64,000 nucleotides of DNA from Enterobacter ludwigii (GTDB lineage: Bacteria; Pseudomonadota; Gammaproteobacteria; Enterobacterales; Enterobacteriaceae): assembly GCA_023023105.1 (NCBI GenBank), contig CP083824.1, positions 2,790,001-2,854,000 of the forward strand, read 5' to 3'. Below, piece by piece: positions 8,886-17,069 of the stretch. Every line of letters starts with the position of its first letter. Position 1 is the stretch's first letter. The notes beneath the pieces were generated by a model, which was not told where the DNA came from, searched no databases, and worked only from the letters and a program-made list of their open reading frames with translations. The position numbers were made by a program, and so were the translations under genes.

Positions 8886-10160
8886 ATGACAAGCCACGGT
8901 TTTTCTCTCAAACGCTGCACTCTGGACGCTATTTTTTCCGGGCTGATTGCGCTGATTATATTTGGCCCAATTGCGGGCGTGGTGCTGGACGGGTACAGCT
9001 TTAACTTCGCCGGGCAGCGACTGGCCTGGATGGTTGGCATTGTGATGCTGGGGCGCTTTCTGTTGAGCGCTTTTTTGGGTACTGCCACCGGAGCCCGTTT
9101 CCAGTCACGCTTTGAAGCCGATAGCGCGGGCGTGTATGTCCGCCCCCCGGAATACAAAAGCCGCATGCGCTGGATTATTCCTCTGGTGATTACCCTTGCG
9201 ATTTGCTTCCCGTTTGTCGCCACCAAATATGTGCTGACCGTTGCCATTCTCGGGCTGATCTACGTGCTTCTTGGTCTGGGACTTAACATCGTCGTGGGTC
9301 TGGCCGGTCTGCTGGACCTGGGATATGTCGCGTTCTATGCCATCGGCGCTTATGGCCTGGCGCTGGGTTATCAGTATCTTGGGTTAGGCTTCTGGAGCAT
9401 GCTACCGCTGGCGGCAATCATGGCCGCTGCCGCAGGTGCCCTGCTCGGTTTCCCGGTGCTGCGCATGCACGGTGACTATCTGGCCATCGTGACCCTCGGG
9501 TTTGGGGAGATCATTCGTCTGATCCTGAACAACTGGCTGACCTTCACCGGAGGGCCCAATGGTGTTTCAGCCCCTCCTCCTACCTTTTTCGGTCTGGAGT
9601 TTGGCCGTCGGGCTAAAGAAGGTGGAGTGCCCTTCCACGAATTTTTCCACCTGACCTACAACCCCAATATGAAGTTTATCTTTATCTATGCGGTACTGTT
9701 TCTGGTGGTGATGCTGGTGCTCTATATTAAGCACCGCCTGACGCGGATGCCGATTGGCCGGGCGTGGGAAGCATTGCGCGAAGACGAAATCGCCTGTCGC
9801 TCAATGGGCTTGAATCATGTTCTGGTCAAGCTTTCGGCCTTTACGCTCGGTGCCTCAACCGCCGGGATTGCCGGGGTGTTCTTTGCAACCTACCAGGGCT
9901 TCGTGAATCCGACCTCATTTACGTTTTTTGAATCGGCACTGATCCTCGCCATCGTGGTGCTGGGCGGCATGGGCTCCACGCTTGGCGTCGTGCTGGCGGC
10001 CTTTGTGCTTACCGTCACGCCCGAGCTGCTGCGCAGTTTTGCCGAGTACCGGGTCCTGCTGTTTGGCATGCTGATGGTGGTGATGATGATCTGGCGTCCA
10101 CGCGGTTTGATCCGCATAAACCGCAGCGGGTTTGCCGTGCGTAAGGGCGTTGCGCCATGA
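8886..10160 (+). CDS. livM: Branched-chain amino-acid ABC transporter permease LivM
   Basis: 424 residues; the ATG at 8886 follows GAGGGAGCAACG and matches the family N-terminus better than an upstream in-frame start inside livH. The variable first 100 residues are followed by the conserved permease core: LGLGLNIVVGLAGLLDLGY, MHGDYLAIVTLGFGEI, NGVSAPPP, and the C-terminal VVLGGMGSTLGVVLAA with MMIWRPRGLI. Partner of LivH in the membrane. Its end overlaps the livG start by 4 bases (ATGA). Confidence 0.94.
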   Translation: MTSHGFSLKRCTLDAIFSGLIALIIFGPIAGVVLDGYSFNFAGQRLAWMVGIVMLGRFLLSAFLGTATGARFQSRFEADSAGVYVRPPEYKSRMRWIIPLVITLAICFPFVATKYVLTVAILGLIYVLLGLGLNIVVGLAGLLDLGYVAFYAIGAYGLALGYQYLGLGFWSMLPLAAIMAAAAGALLGFPVLRMHGDYLAIVTLGFGEIIRLILNNWLTFTGGPNGVSAPPPTFFGLEFGRRAKEGGVPFHEFFHLTYNPNMKFIFIYAVLFLVVMLVLYIKHRLTRMPIGRAWEALREDEIACRSMGLNHVLVKLSAFTLGASTAGIAGVFFATYQGFVNPTSFTFFESALILAIVVLGGMGSTLGVVLAAFVLTVTPELLRSFAEYRVLLFGMLMVVMMIWRPRGLIRINRSGFAVRKGVAP

Positions 10161-11032
10161 ACGATATGATATTGCGCGTTGAACATCTGATGATGCACTT
10201 CGGCGGGATTAAGGCGCTAAACGATGTCAACCTGGACGTGCAGCGTGGCTCTATTACCGCCCTGATTGGGCCAAACGGTGCGGGGAAAACCACCGTGTTT
10301 AACTGCCTGACGGGCTTCTACAGAGCCTCTGGCGGCAACATTTTATTTAATACCCGCAGTAAAACGACCAACGTTATTCAGGTCCTCGGGCAAAAATTCC
10401 AGCCAGGTGACTGGATTAACCCCGCGCAGTTTGGGCAGCGTCTTTTCTACAAAATGTTTGGCGGAACCCACCTGGTCAACCGCGCCGGACTGGCGCGCAC
10501 GTTTCAAAATATCCGGCTTTTTCGCGAAATGTCGGTCGTGGAAAACCTGCTGGTTGCACAGCATATGCGCGTTAACCGCAATCTTCTTGCCGGGATCTTA
10601 AATACGCCGGCATACCGCCGGGCGGAGAGTGATGCCCTGGACAGAGCCTTCTACTGGCTGGAAGTGGTTGACCTGGTGGAGTGCGCCAATCGCCTGGCGG
10701 GAGAGATGTCGTACGGGCAGCAGCGGCGTCTGGAAATCGCGCGGGCAATGTGTACCGGGCCGGAGATGATCTGCCTGGATGAGCCCGCTGCCGGGCTAAA
10801 CCCGGTAGAAACGCATAAGCTGAGCAGCATAGTTCGTTTTCTGCGCGATCATCACGACATCACGGTGTTGTTGATTGAACATGATATGGGAATGGTGATG
10901 GAGATATCGGACGACATTATCGTGCTCGACCACGGCGATGTTATTGCCAGAGGAAAACCCGAGCAGATCCAGCATGATGAAAAGGTCATTGCTGCCTACC
11001 TGGGTACGGACGAAAGCGAGGTCACCTTATGA
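10157..11032 (+). CDS. livG: Branched-chain amino-acid ABC transporter ATPase LivG
   Basis: 291 residues. Walker A GPNGAGKTT near residues 37-45, signature MSYGQQRRLEIARAM, Walker B MICLDEPAAGLNP, H-loop LLIEHDMGMV. E. coli LivG has 255 residues; the extra length is mostly an insert after GFYRASGGNILF (about residues 60-90, rich in K/Q/F) before the TFQNIRLF Q-loop. That insert also occurs in LivG of other proteobacteria as far as I recall. Overlaps livM and livF by 4 bases each, implying translational coupling. Confidence 0.94.
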   Translation: MNDMILRVEHLMMHFGGIKALNDVNLDVQRGSITALIGPNGAGKTTVFNCLTGFYRASGGNILFNTRSKTTNVIQVLGQKFQPGDWINPAQFGQRLFYKMFGGTHLVNRAGLARTFQNIRLFREMSVVENLLVAQHMRVNRNLLAGILNTPAYRRAESDALDRAFYWLEVVDLVECANRLAGEMSYGQQRRLEIARAMCTGPEMICLDEPAAGLNPVETHKLSSIVRFLRDHHDITVLLIEHDMGMVMEISDDIIVLDHGDVIARGKPEQIQHDEKVIAAYLGTDESEVTL

Positions 11033-11745
11033 ACGAACCGCTGCTGGCATTTCGCGAGGTGGACGTGTTTTACGGCGTCATTCAGGCGCTGAAGCAGGTT
11101 TCCCTGGAGGTCAATAAGGGTGAAACCGTAGCGCTGATTGGTGCAAACGGCGCGGGTAAATCGACACTGCTGATGTCCATCTTTGGCCAGCCCCGTATTC
11201 GTGACGGACAGATCCTTTTCTGCGGAGAGGACATTAGCCATAAATCGACTCATTACGTTGCATCTGGGGGTATCGCCCAGGCGCCAGAAGGACGACGTAT
11301 CTTCCCGGATATGACGGTTGAAGAAAACCTGCTGATGGGGACTATCCCCATCGGCAATCAATTTGCGACTGAAGATATGCAAACCATGTTTGACCTGTTT
11401 CCGCGCCTCAAAGAGCGTCGCAAGCAGCGCGCGATGACCATGTCCGGTGGCGAACAACAGATGCTGGCCATTGCCCGGGCGCTGATGAGTCGCCCGAAAT
11501 TGCTGCTGCTGGATGAACCGAGTCTTGGGCTGGCACCCATTGTGGTAAAACAGATTTTCCAGACGCTGCGCGAGCTGGCCCGCAACGGCATGACGATTTT
11601 TCTGGTCGAGCAGAATGCGCACCATGCGCTGAAACTTTCTGACCGGGGATATGTGATGGTTAATGGCCAGATCCGCCTGAGCGGCAGCGGCGAAGAACTG
11701 CTGGGCAATCAGGAGGTGAGGAAGGCGTATTTAGGTGGTGTTTGA
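11029..11745 (+). CDS. livF: Branched-chain amino-acid ABC transporter ATPase LivF
   Basis: 238 residues. Walker A GANGAGKST, signature MSGGEQQMLAIARAL, Walker B LLLLDEPSLGLAP, switch region FLVEQNAHHAL. Second ATPase of the LivHMGF importer, last gene of the operon. The 80 bases after the stop are AT-rich and lack a clear terminator; accessory sequence begins there. Confidence 0.94.
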   Translation: MNEPLLAFREVDVFYGVIQALKQVSLEVNKGETVALIGANGAGKSTLLMSIFGQPRIRDGQILFCGEDISHKSTHYVASGGIAQAPEGRRIFPDMTVEENLLMGTIPIGNQFATEDMQTMFDLFPRLKERRKQRAMTMSGGEQQMLAIARALMSRPKLLLLDEPSLGLAPIVVKQIFQTLRELARNGMTIFLVEQNAHHALKLSDRGYVMVNGQIRLSGSGEELLGNQEVRKAYLGGV

Positions 11746-11827
11746 TTCGATACTGGTGTATGTATCAAAATTATTTCCTATAAATAACAATAAATTATTC
11801 ACAGAATGTATAGCACGCAATGGCTAG

Positions 11828-11965
11828 AGAAGGTCTGGTTATGCTGATTTATTAGTCACTGACGATCACGTCAAACTAACTGAAAAGGAGCTTTCAGCAT
11901 GGCTGTATCCAGACCCGGAGTACAGGGAAGTAAAACCAGCGTACGCAATTTACAGGCATGAATAA
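11828..11965 (+). pseudogene. 3' fragment of an unidentified gene directly upstream of the DUF3828-like gene
   Basis: 46 codons open after a TAG, with no convincing start, ending in WLYPDPEYREVKPAYAIYRHE and TAA. The composition is protein-like and the stop lies one base before the ATG of the next gene, a spacing typical of coupled gene pairs. Because the next product is secreted and small, an effector-immunity pair (for example a type VI secretion effector tail) is one reading, but no catalytic motif remains and I do not recognise the family. Confidence 0.4.
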
Positions 11966-12168
11966 CATGAAAAAAATAATACTCGCAGCTCTGCTGCTGC
12001 CGCCTCTGGCTTATGCTGCTCAAACCTTACCGCCGGAAGCTAAGGCGGCACTGCAGTTTAATAAGTGGTACATCTCTCAGATAATGATCGGGAAAGATGA
12101 CCTGCTCCCCGTTGATTAGTACACCCCGATGTTAGTAATGTCTTCATAAGCCACATGAGGACATCCCC

Positions 12169-12432
12169 ATGAAGAAGCGTTTTTCCGACGAACAGATCAT
12201 CAGTATTCTCCGCGAAGCCGAAGCTGGGGTACCCGCCCGTGAACTCTGCCGCAAGCATGCCATTTCCGATGCCACGTTTTACACCTGGCGTAAGAAGTAT
12301 GGCGGTATGGCGGTGCCTGAAGTTAAGCGCCTGAAGTCGCTTGAGGAAGAGAACGCCAGACTCAAGAAGCTGCTTGCCGAAGCCATGCTGGATAAAGAGG
12401 CGCTTCAGGTGGCTCTTGGGCGAAAGTACTGA
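12169..12432 (+). CDS. IS3-family OrfA
   Basis: 87 residues. Helix-turn-helix of the HTH_Tnp_1 type ([19 protein letters not shown], then [15 protein letters not shown]) followed by a leucine-zipper-like helix with [17 protein letters not shown]. It binds the terminal repeats and multimerises with OrfAB. Its 3' end overlaps the orfB frame, where a -1 frameshift makes the OrfAB transposase. Confidence 0.93.
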   Translation: MKKRFSDEQIISILREAEAGVPARELCRKHAISDATFYTWRKKYGGMAVPEVKRLKSLEEENARLKKLLAEAMLDKEALQVALGRKY

Positions 12433-12455
12433 CGACAGACCAGAAGCGGGAAGCC

Positions 12456-13289
12456 GTGATGTTGATGTGTGATGCGACCGGTCTGTCGCAACGTCGTGCC
12501 TGCAGGCTTACAGGTTTATCCCTGTCGACCTGCCGCTATGAGGCTCACCGTCCGGCTGCTGATGCGCATTTATCAGGGCGCATCACTGAGCTGGCACTGG
12601 AGCGCAGGCGTTTTGGCTACCGTCGTATTTGGCAGTTGCTGCGCCGTGAAGGGCTTCATGTTAATCATAAGCGCGTGTACCGGCTTTATCACCTCAGTGG
12701 CCTGGGCGTAAAACGCAGAAGACGTCGTAAAGGGCTGGCAACAGAACGTCTGCCGCTGCTCCGTCCGGCGGCGCCCAATCTGACCTGGTCGATGGATTTC
12801 GTCATGGACGCACTTTCCACCGGTCGCAGGATCAAGTGTCTTACCTGCGTCGATGATTTCACAAAGGAATGCCTGACGGTCACTGTTGCCTTTGGGATTT
12901 CAGGCGTTCAGGTCACGCGTATTCTGGACAGCATTGCACTGTTTCGAGGCTATCCGGCGACGATAAGAACTGACCAGGGGCCGGAGTTCACTTGCCGTGC
13001 ACTGGATCAATGGGCCTTTGAGCATGGTGTTGAGTTGCGCTTAATCCAGCCGGGCAAGCCAACGCAGAACGGATTTATTGAGAGCTTTAACGGACGATTT
13101 CGCGATGAATGTTTGAATGAGCACTGGTTCAGCGATATCGTTCATGCCAGGAAAATTATTAATGACTGGCGGCAGGATTATAACGAATGCCGCCCGCACT
13201 CCACGCTGAATTATCAGACACCGTCTGAATTTGCAGCGGGCTGGAGAAAGGGTCATTCTGAGAATGAAGATTCCGACGTTACTAACTGA
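12456..13289 (+). CDS. IS3-family OrfB (rve integrase-core transposase)
   Basis: 277 residues from the first usable start. Contains HTH_21 ([17 protein letters not shown]) and the retroviral-integrase core with the DDE triad: Asp in [10 protein letters not shown], Asp in [11 protein letters not shown], Glu in [14 protein letters not shown]-terminal end [18 protein letters not shown] is typical of the group. Probably made as OrfAB by -1 frameshift, since the frame is open upstream into orfA. Confidence 0.94.
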   Translation: MMLMCDATGLSQRRACRLTGLSLSTCRYEAHRPAADAHLSGRITELALERRRFGYRRIWQLLRREGLHVNHKRVYRLYHLSGLGVKRRRRRKGLATERLPLLRPAAPNLTWSMDFVMDALSTGRRIKCLTCVDDFTKECLTVTVAFGISGVQVTRILDSIALFRGYPATIRTDQGPEFTCRALDQWAFEHGVELRLIQPGKPTQNGFIESFNGRFRDECLNEHWFSDIVHARKIINDWRQDYNECRPHSTLNYQTPSEFAAGWRKGHSENEDSDVTN

Positions 13290-13673
13290 GTGTTGTATCT
13301 AATCGTGGGGGCAGGTCAAAGAGCCACTTACGGATTATGACGCACTCAGCCAGTATGTAAGCCACGTTACCATCAGTAAGCTTAAAGCCATGGACAAGCT
13401 TGATCCGAATGAATACGACGTTCCAGACGCTGATATGTTCATAAAGGCCCAGGGCTATGAAGATGACTGGGGAACGGTTATTGCCAGAGCGATTGATTAC
13501 GATGCCGTGTGCATGCAGGTGTATATATCCTTTGGCAAGAAGCGCGATCACACCGTTATTGACTGCATGGTAAAAGAAGACGGGGCCTGGAAAGTCCAGT
13601 CTGTAGCCAGCATAGATATTTCTGACAACCTGAATGCAAAGTAAATCGACGATCTGAAAGGGGTACTGATGCA

Positions 13674-13958
13674 ATGCATCTTTGCGTATACCCCTATGTG
13701 CTGCACCAGCAGAACGGCACGCGTTATACCCGTGACGGGTTTAACAGCCGGTGGCAGCGGGCACGCGATGAAGTTCAGAAAAAATTCCCCCACCTACTTT
13801 TTGATTTCACATTTCACGAATTGAAAGCAAAAGGCGTTTCAGATCTGCAAGGAAGCCTGCAGGAGAAGCAACAGATTTCAGGTCTCAAGACGATCACACA
13901 GACGTCACGTTACGATCAAAAAGTGAAGATTGTTCCGGTGGTTGGTGGGCAAAAATGA
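13674..13958 (+). pseudogene. C-terminal remnant of a phage-type tyrosine integrase
   Basis: About 90 residues that read as the end of a tyrosine recombinase: NGTRYTRDGFNSRWQRARD, FTFHELKAKGVSDLQG, KQQISGLKTITQTSRYDQK. In active relatives these boxes read FHDLRAKG, SGHKT and YDRK, so the box II arginine and the second histidine are lost here; the nucleophile Tyr remains. The first few codons are probably out of frame with the original gene. It ends 30 bases before the left leuZ repeat, where an integrase would sit for an element in this tRNA. Dead fragment of an older element. Confidence 0.7.
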
Positions 13959-13988
13959 CAAATGATGTTAGGAAAATGAATTTCAGGC

Positions 13989-14110
13989 ACAAAAAAACCA
14001 CCTTTCGGTGGTTTCACGACACTGCTTATTGCTTTGATTATTCTTTGTTTCCCATGGTAGCCGGAGTGGGACTTGAACCCACACAGCGCGAACGCCGAGG
14101 GATTTTAAAT
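13989..14110. repeat. Left 122-bp direct repeat: leuZ 3' end plus its terminator (attachment-site copy)
   Basis: Exact copy of 32114-32235. It holds a tRNA-Leu 3' stub on the reverse strand (14055-14110, 56 of 87 bases) and the hairpin ACCACC-TTTC-GGTGGT with its A run. Identity stops inside the anticodon loop region after TTTTAAAT, the expected crossover area for integration into a tRNA gene. Confidence 0.93.
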
Positions 14111-14452
14111 TCTACGCAGGATCAATGTGTTACATAGCGATTCATTGCAATATTTTGTGGGGATTGGATGTTCATATTTGCTGTAGTTAGCAGTAAATAG
14201 ATAGCCATGGATAGCTTTGAGCAAAGAAACGTCACAGATATGAGTTCGTGCCGAAAGTATTCACCCTAGTTAAATCAATTTGCTGAATGCAACGCTAACA
14301 GTGAGCGGCCAAGTGTGTAAACCCACACAGCGCGCCCAACTGACACTCAGCTGCCAGCAGCGTATCAACTCGCATTTGTCCACTCTGAATGCGCATAGTT
14401 ATACGCAGATTACTTAAACGGGCTGTGACGTTAAAAGAGCTATCATCCCTAG
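14111..14452. other. Left end of the island, no gene seen
   Basis: 342 bases without a supported gene. A 15-base string AACCCACACAGCGCG (14320-14334) also occurs in the tRNA-Leu T-arm region, next to the imperfect palindrome TGTGTAAACCCACACA; this may be an accessory recombinase site or chance. The region also serves as the 3' end of the GTPase operon, but no clear terminator was found. Confidence 0.4.
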
Positions 14453-15181
14453 TCAGGTGCCATGCTGAATGAAAAACAGGGTGGTCATGCCCATCAGAAT
14501 GAGTGTATTCACCAGCGTGAATACAGTGGCCAGCTTGCCCCAACGGCGGTTTGTCTGTAGCTCTGCACGTTGTTTATCCTCTAAGGTGAGTATTTGTTGA
14601 TGCAGAGATTTATTCTGTTCCGTGAGCGACTCCAGCATCACGTTTTGCGCCTGCATCTCGGCCAGAGTAGCGGAGAACAGTTGTTCCTGAAGGGCTACCT
14701 GCTGATGGCTTAACGCCACTTGCTGTTCCGTAAGGGACGTCAATGCTGCGTTTTGCTCCTGAAGTCTAGCGCTCTGTTGGGGCAATTGTTCATGGATGCG
14801 TTGTAGTTCTTCGACCTGTTCCTGATGATGCTTACTATTCTGTTGCTGGGACATGTCATGCAGAGCGGTAGTGTCCGCCCTGTTCTGCGCCAGACTGTTC
14901 AATAAAGTAAGATAATGTCTTTGAGCATCATCTTTGGCATCGTTCAGTTCGCGTGTCTGCTCACCGAGCGTATCGGATATCGTCTCAAGCGGTCCGGTCA
15001 GTTTTTTAAATTCAGCGACGAATTTTCGGTCGAGATTAAAGAGTTTGTCATTACTGTCGTCAATACTCTTCTTTTGCCCGACAAGCTCGCGTCGCAAATG
15101 CTCCAAAAACAGATCCTGCACCAGTTGGTCCAGTAACTGTTCATCGTTGGCCGTTTCCGCTACAACAAGGTTTTTATTCAA
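14453..15181 (-). CDS. Coiled-coil protein with C-terminal membrane anchor, third gene of the dynamin-like module
   Basis: 242 residues, no recognised family. Residues 30-205 are strongly heptad-like, Gln/Glu/Leu-rich, with stretches such as LQEQNAALTSLTEQQ and LESLTEQNKSLHQQ. Residues about 217-238 (KLATVFTLVNTLILMGMTT) form one transmembrane helix near the end, so the coiled coil faces the cytoplasm if tail-anchored. The start is a TTG at 15181 with the strong ribosome site GAGGAG eight bases upstream, inside the end of the previous gene; the two genes overlap by 8 bases. Probably the membrane receptor or tether for the two GTPases. Confidence 0.72.
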   Translation of the reverse strand: MNKNLVVAETANDEQLLDQLVQDLFLEHLRRELVGQKKSIDDSNDKLFNLDRKFVAEFKKLTGPLETISDTLGEQTRELNDAKDDAQRHYLTLLNSLAQNRADTTALHDMSQQQNSKHHQEQVEELQRIHEQLPQQSARLQEQNAALTSLTEQQVALSHQQVALQEQLFSATLAEMQAQNVMLESLTEQNKSLHQQILTLEDKQRAELQTNRRWGKLATVFTLVNTLILMGMTTLFFIQHGT

Positions 15182-17069
15182 TTTTACTGCTCTCCTCGGC
15201 TAAGGATTTTACGTAGTCAAAATCGTTGTTCAACGCTTTATACATCAGCAACCAGCCGAGGCGCTCGCTGCGGCTGATGTCTGGGTTTTTAACGTTGACC
15301 TCGATTTCATGCGCCCGGGTATTTTTTGCCGAAAGAATGACATTCAGAAAGTTTTTACTCTCGTGAAGCCGCTGGGAATAACGAGTTAACGACTCGTCGA
15401 ACTCCTGCTTAATCCGGACGATCCGCAGATGTGTGTGCTCTTTTTTTTTCAATAACTGAGCAACGATACGCTCCAGTCGCCGCGTTGTGCGCTCATTTTT
15501 AACAATGTTTTTATTCAGGGCGCATTCTTCGGTATCGAACTTAAACTTGATGCGTTTGTGGAAAAGAGCCGTTAAGAAGTTGGCGTCTTTGAGGCACGCC
15601 CCTTTGATCTCATCCTGATCTTCCCTGCGTGTTTTCTCGCGAAAATAGGTTTCAAACCAGTAGCCATTCAGTCTGGTTAAGACCCGCTCTAGATAGGCCA
15701 TCTCCGGCACCCTTTCAGGAGGAAGCTGGAAGGCTTCAAGCAGGTCATTCCAGCATTGGGTATAGGTTTCACCACATTCACGAATCTTCGACTTAAGTAA
15801 ATCTAGAGATGGCGATTTGCATGTCGTTAATTGCGCGATTATCTGAGATACGTTCGAATGCTCACCAAAATTCTTACCCGATGCGTCATCACGTTTTTTT
15901 AATAACGTTTGCTGCTTCTTTATTAATTTCTGATGGTTATCTCTATTACAGCTCACACGTTCCTGGTACATATCAACATGCTCTTCCAACCGTAAGAGCT
16001 GTTTTCGCAGCAACGTTTTTTCTGTTTCGTAATGCACCTTTTCGACGGCCATTTGCTGTTCAATGATATGCGGCAACGCGTAGCCCGTGCGCAAGCGTGA
16101 AAGCGGGTTCGACGCCTGGTGCAGAGAGTCGAGTAACTCTTGCAACACGTCTCGCCGCAAATCTCGGCACTGGCAGGCGAACTCGTCATCTCCGGCATTG
16201 ATTGCCAGCCAGGTGTGGCCGCACTCTACGGGGTAGATCAGTTCACTGATACTTTCAGGCAATCCCAGCTCCATGGTATTGATTTGTTCAAGCAAGAACG
16301 TCCGCATTGCCTTTTTATCAAGCCGTTTTTGCTTGATCAGACGCTGAAGTGTTGCATCAGAATAAGCTCTAGTCAGGACAATCTTGTAGCGGTGGCGTTG
16401 CCAGTGCCAGTCCTTCAGCAGGTCATTGTCCAACTCTTCTGGTTTTAGGAAGGACAACGCATCTGCCTTGCCTGTCAGCATCACCACATCGGCAGAGGCA
16501 AGATAACGGCTGGCAAGCATGTTGACATAGTACTGCTCATTGGCGTTGGTTGAGTGAGTGCCTGGTAAATCACGGATCAACAGCTGAGCACTGCTCTGTT
16601 GCTGCAAATCAAAAAAGCGTCGGGGCAGGAATACATCCACGCTATCGAATTCTCGCACACCCTGCTCAACTTCCTGGCGAAAACCGGCAAAAATGGCCTT
16701 CGCCTCCTCGTCGTTAAACCAGGCTGTACCGTTCTCGCGGTGACTAAAGTACCAGAAGTCGTTTTTAGACATACGATAGCGATAAGTGCGCGCCGTGGAC
16801 ATCGTGCCCAGATCCTGCTCGCCACGTAGCAAAGTATTTAGTTCGGTGAAGCAGTCATCACGAATGCCCAGCAAGGTCAAGATCAGTGAGGTTTTACCAA
16901 CCTGAGCCGGGCCGTAAAGGATCACTGAAATCTGCCTTCTGGCATTGTCCGTCGCCTGGATTAGCCGTTGCTCGTCAAATTTCTTAAGAAAGGCGACAAA
17001 ACTCTCTTCTGCCCACAAGTAACGTTCCCGGCTAAGATCAACCCAAGATTTTTCGGAAGTGAGTTTCAT
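15174..17069 (-). CDS. Dynamin-like GTPase B
   Basis: 631 residues. Walker A/G1 GPAQVGKTS at 53-61, G3 DLPG at 167-170 (the DxPG form of the dynamin superfamily) followed by THSTNANEQYY, and a candidate base-recognition loop KIVLTRAYSD near 230. The last 330 residues are long charged helices, with coiled-coil stretches around 345-400 and 520-590. No membrane segment. The ATG at 17069 has AAGGAAG upstream. Overlaps gene A by 32 bases and the coiled-coil gene by 8, so the three should be made together. Bacterial dynamin-like proteins often work as dissimilar pairs (for example LeoB/LeoC); whether this is a known pair cannot be settled here. Confidence 0.75.
   Translation of the reverse strand: MKLTSEKSWVDLSRERYLWAEESFVAFLKKFDEQRLIQATDNARRQISVILYGPAQVGKTSLILTLLGIRDDCFTELNTLLRGEQDLGTMSTARTYRYRMSKNDFWYFSHRENGTAWFNDEEAKAIFAGFRQEVEQGVREFDSVDVFLPRRFFDLQQQSSAQLLIRDLPGTHSTNANEQYYVNMLASRYLASADVVMLTGKADALSFLKPEELDNDLLKDWHWQRHRYKIVLTRAYSDATLQRLIKQKRLDKKAMRTFLLEQINTMELGLPESISELIYPVECGHTWLAINAGDDEFACQCRDLRRDVLQELLDSLHQASNPLSRLRTGYALPHIIEQQMAVEKVHYETEKTLLRKQLLRLEEHVDMYQERVSCNRDNHQKLIKKQQTLLKKRDDASGKNFGEHSNVSQIIAQLTTCKSPSLDLLKSKIRECGETYTQCWNDLLEAFQLPPERVPEMAYLERVLTRLNGYWFETYFREKTRREDQDEIKGACLKDANFLTALFHKRIKFKFDTEECALNKNIVKNERTTRRLERIVAQLLKKKEHTHLRIVRIKQEFDESLTRYSQRLHESKNFLNVILSAKNTRAHEIEVNVKNPDISRSERLGWLLMYKALNNDFDYVKSLAEESSKIE

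Larger units (their letters stand above)
12098..13318 (+). mobile_element. IS3-family element, copy 1 (IS407-like), 4-bp target duplication AAGA
   Basis: 1221 bp. The terminal repeats start TGACCTGCTCCCCGTTGATT (left) and TGACCTGCCCCCACGATTAG (right, reverse complement). AAGA flanks both sides (12094-12097 and 13319-13322). Two overlapping frames in -1 register encode OrfA and OrfB. A second copy of the same length and coding frames lies at 47791-49011 in the opposite orientation. Confidence 0.94.
11967..13644 (+). pseudogene. Secreted DUF3828-like protein, split by an IS3-family element
   Basis: Removing the IS at 12098-13318 and one AAGA copy restores one frame of 150 residues: signal peptide MKKIILAALLLPPLAYAAQT, then LQFNKWYISQIMIGK joined to EPLTDYDALSQYVSH and on to VASIDISDNLNAK. 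The layout of an N-terminal FNKWY helix, a two-domain core and a C-terminal KVQSVASI strand fits DUF3828 periplasmic proteins; that family call is from memory. The IS cuts after codon 43. Left unoccupied it would be a periplasmic protein coupled to the fragment upstream. Role unknown; immunity to a cell-wall effector is a possibility only. Confidence 0.6.

Noticed and set aside
13989..14110. Second tRNA-Leu gene
   Set aside because: Only 56 bases of the 3' side are present; the 5' acceptor strand and D-arm are missing, so it is an attachment-site stub.
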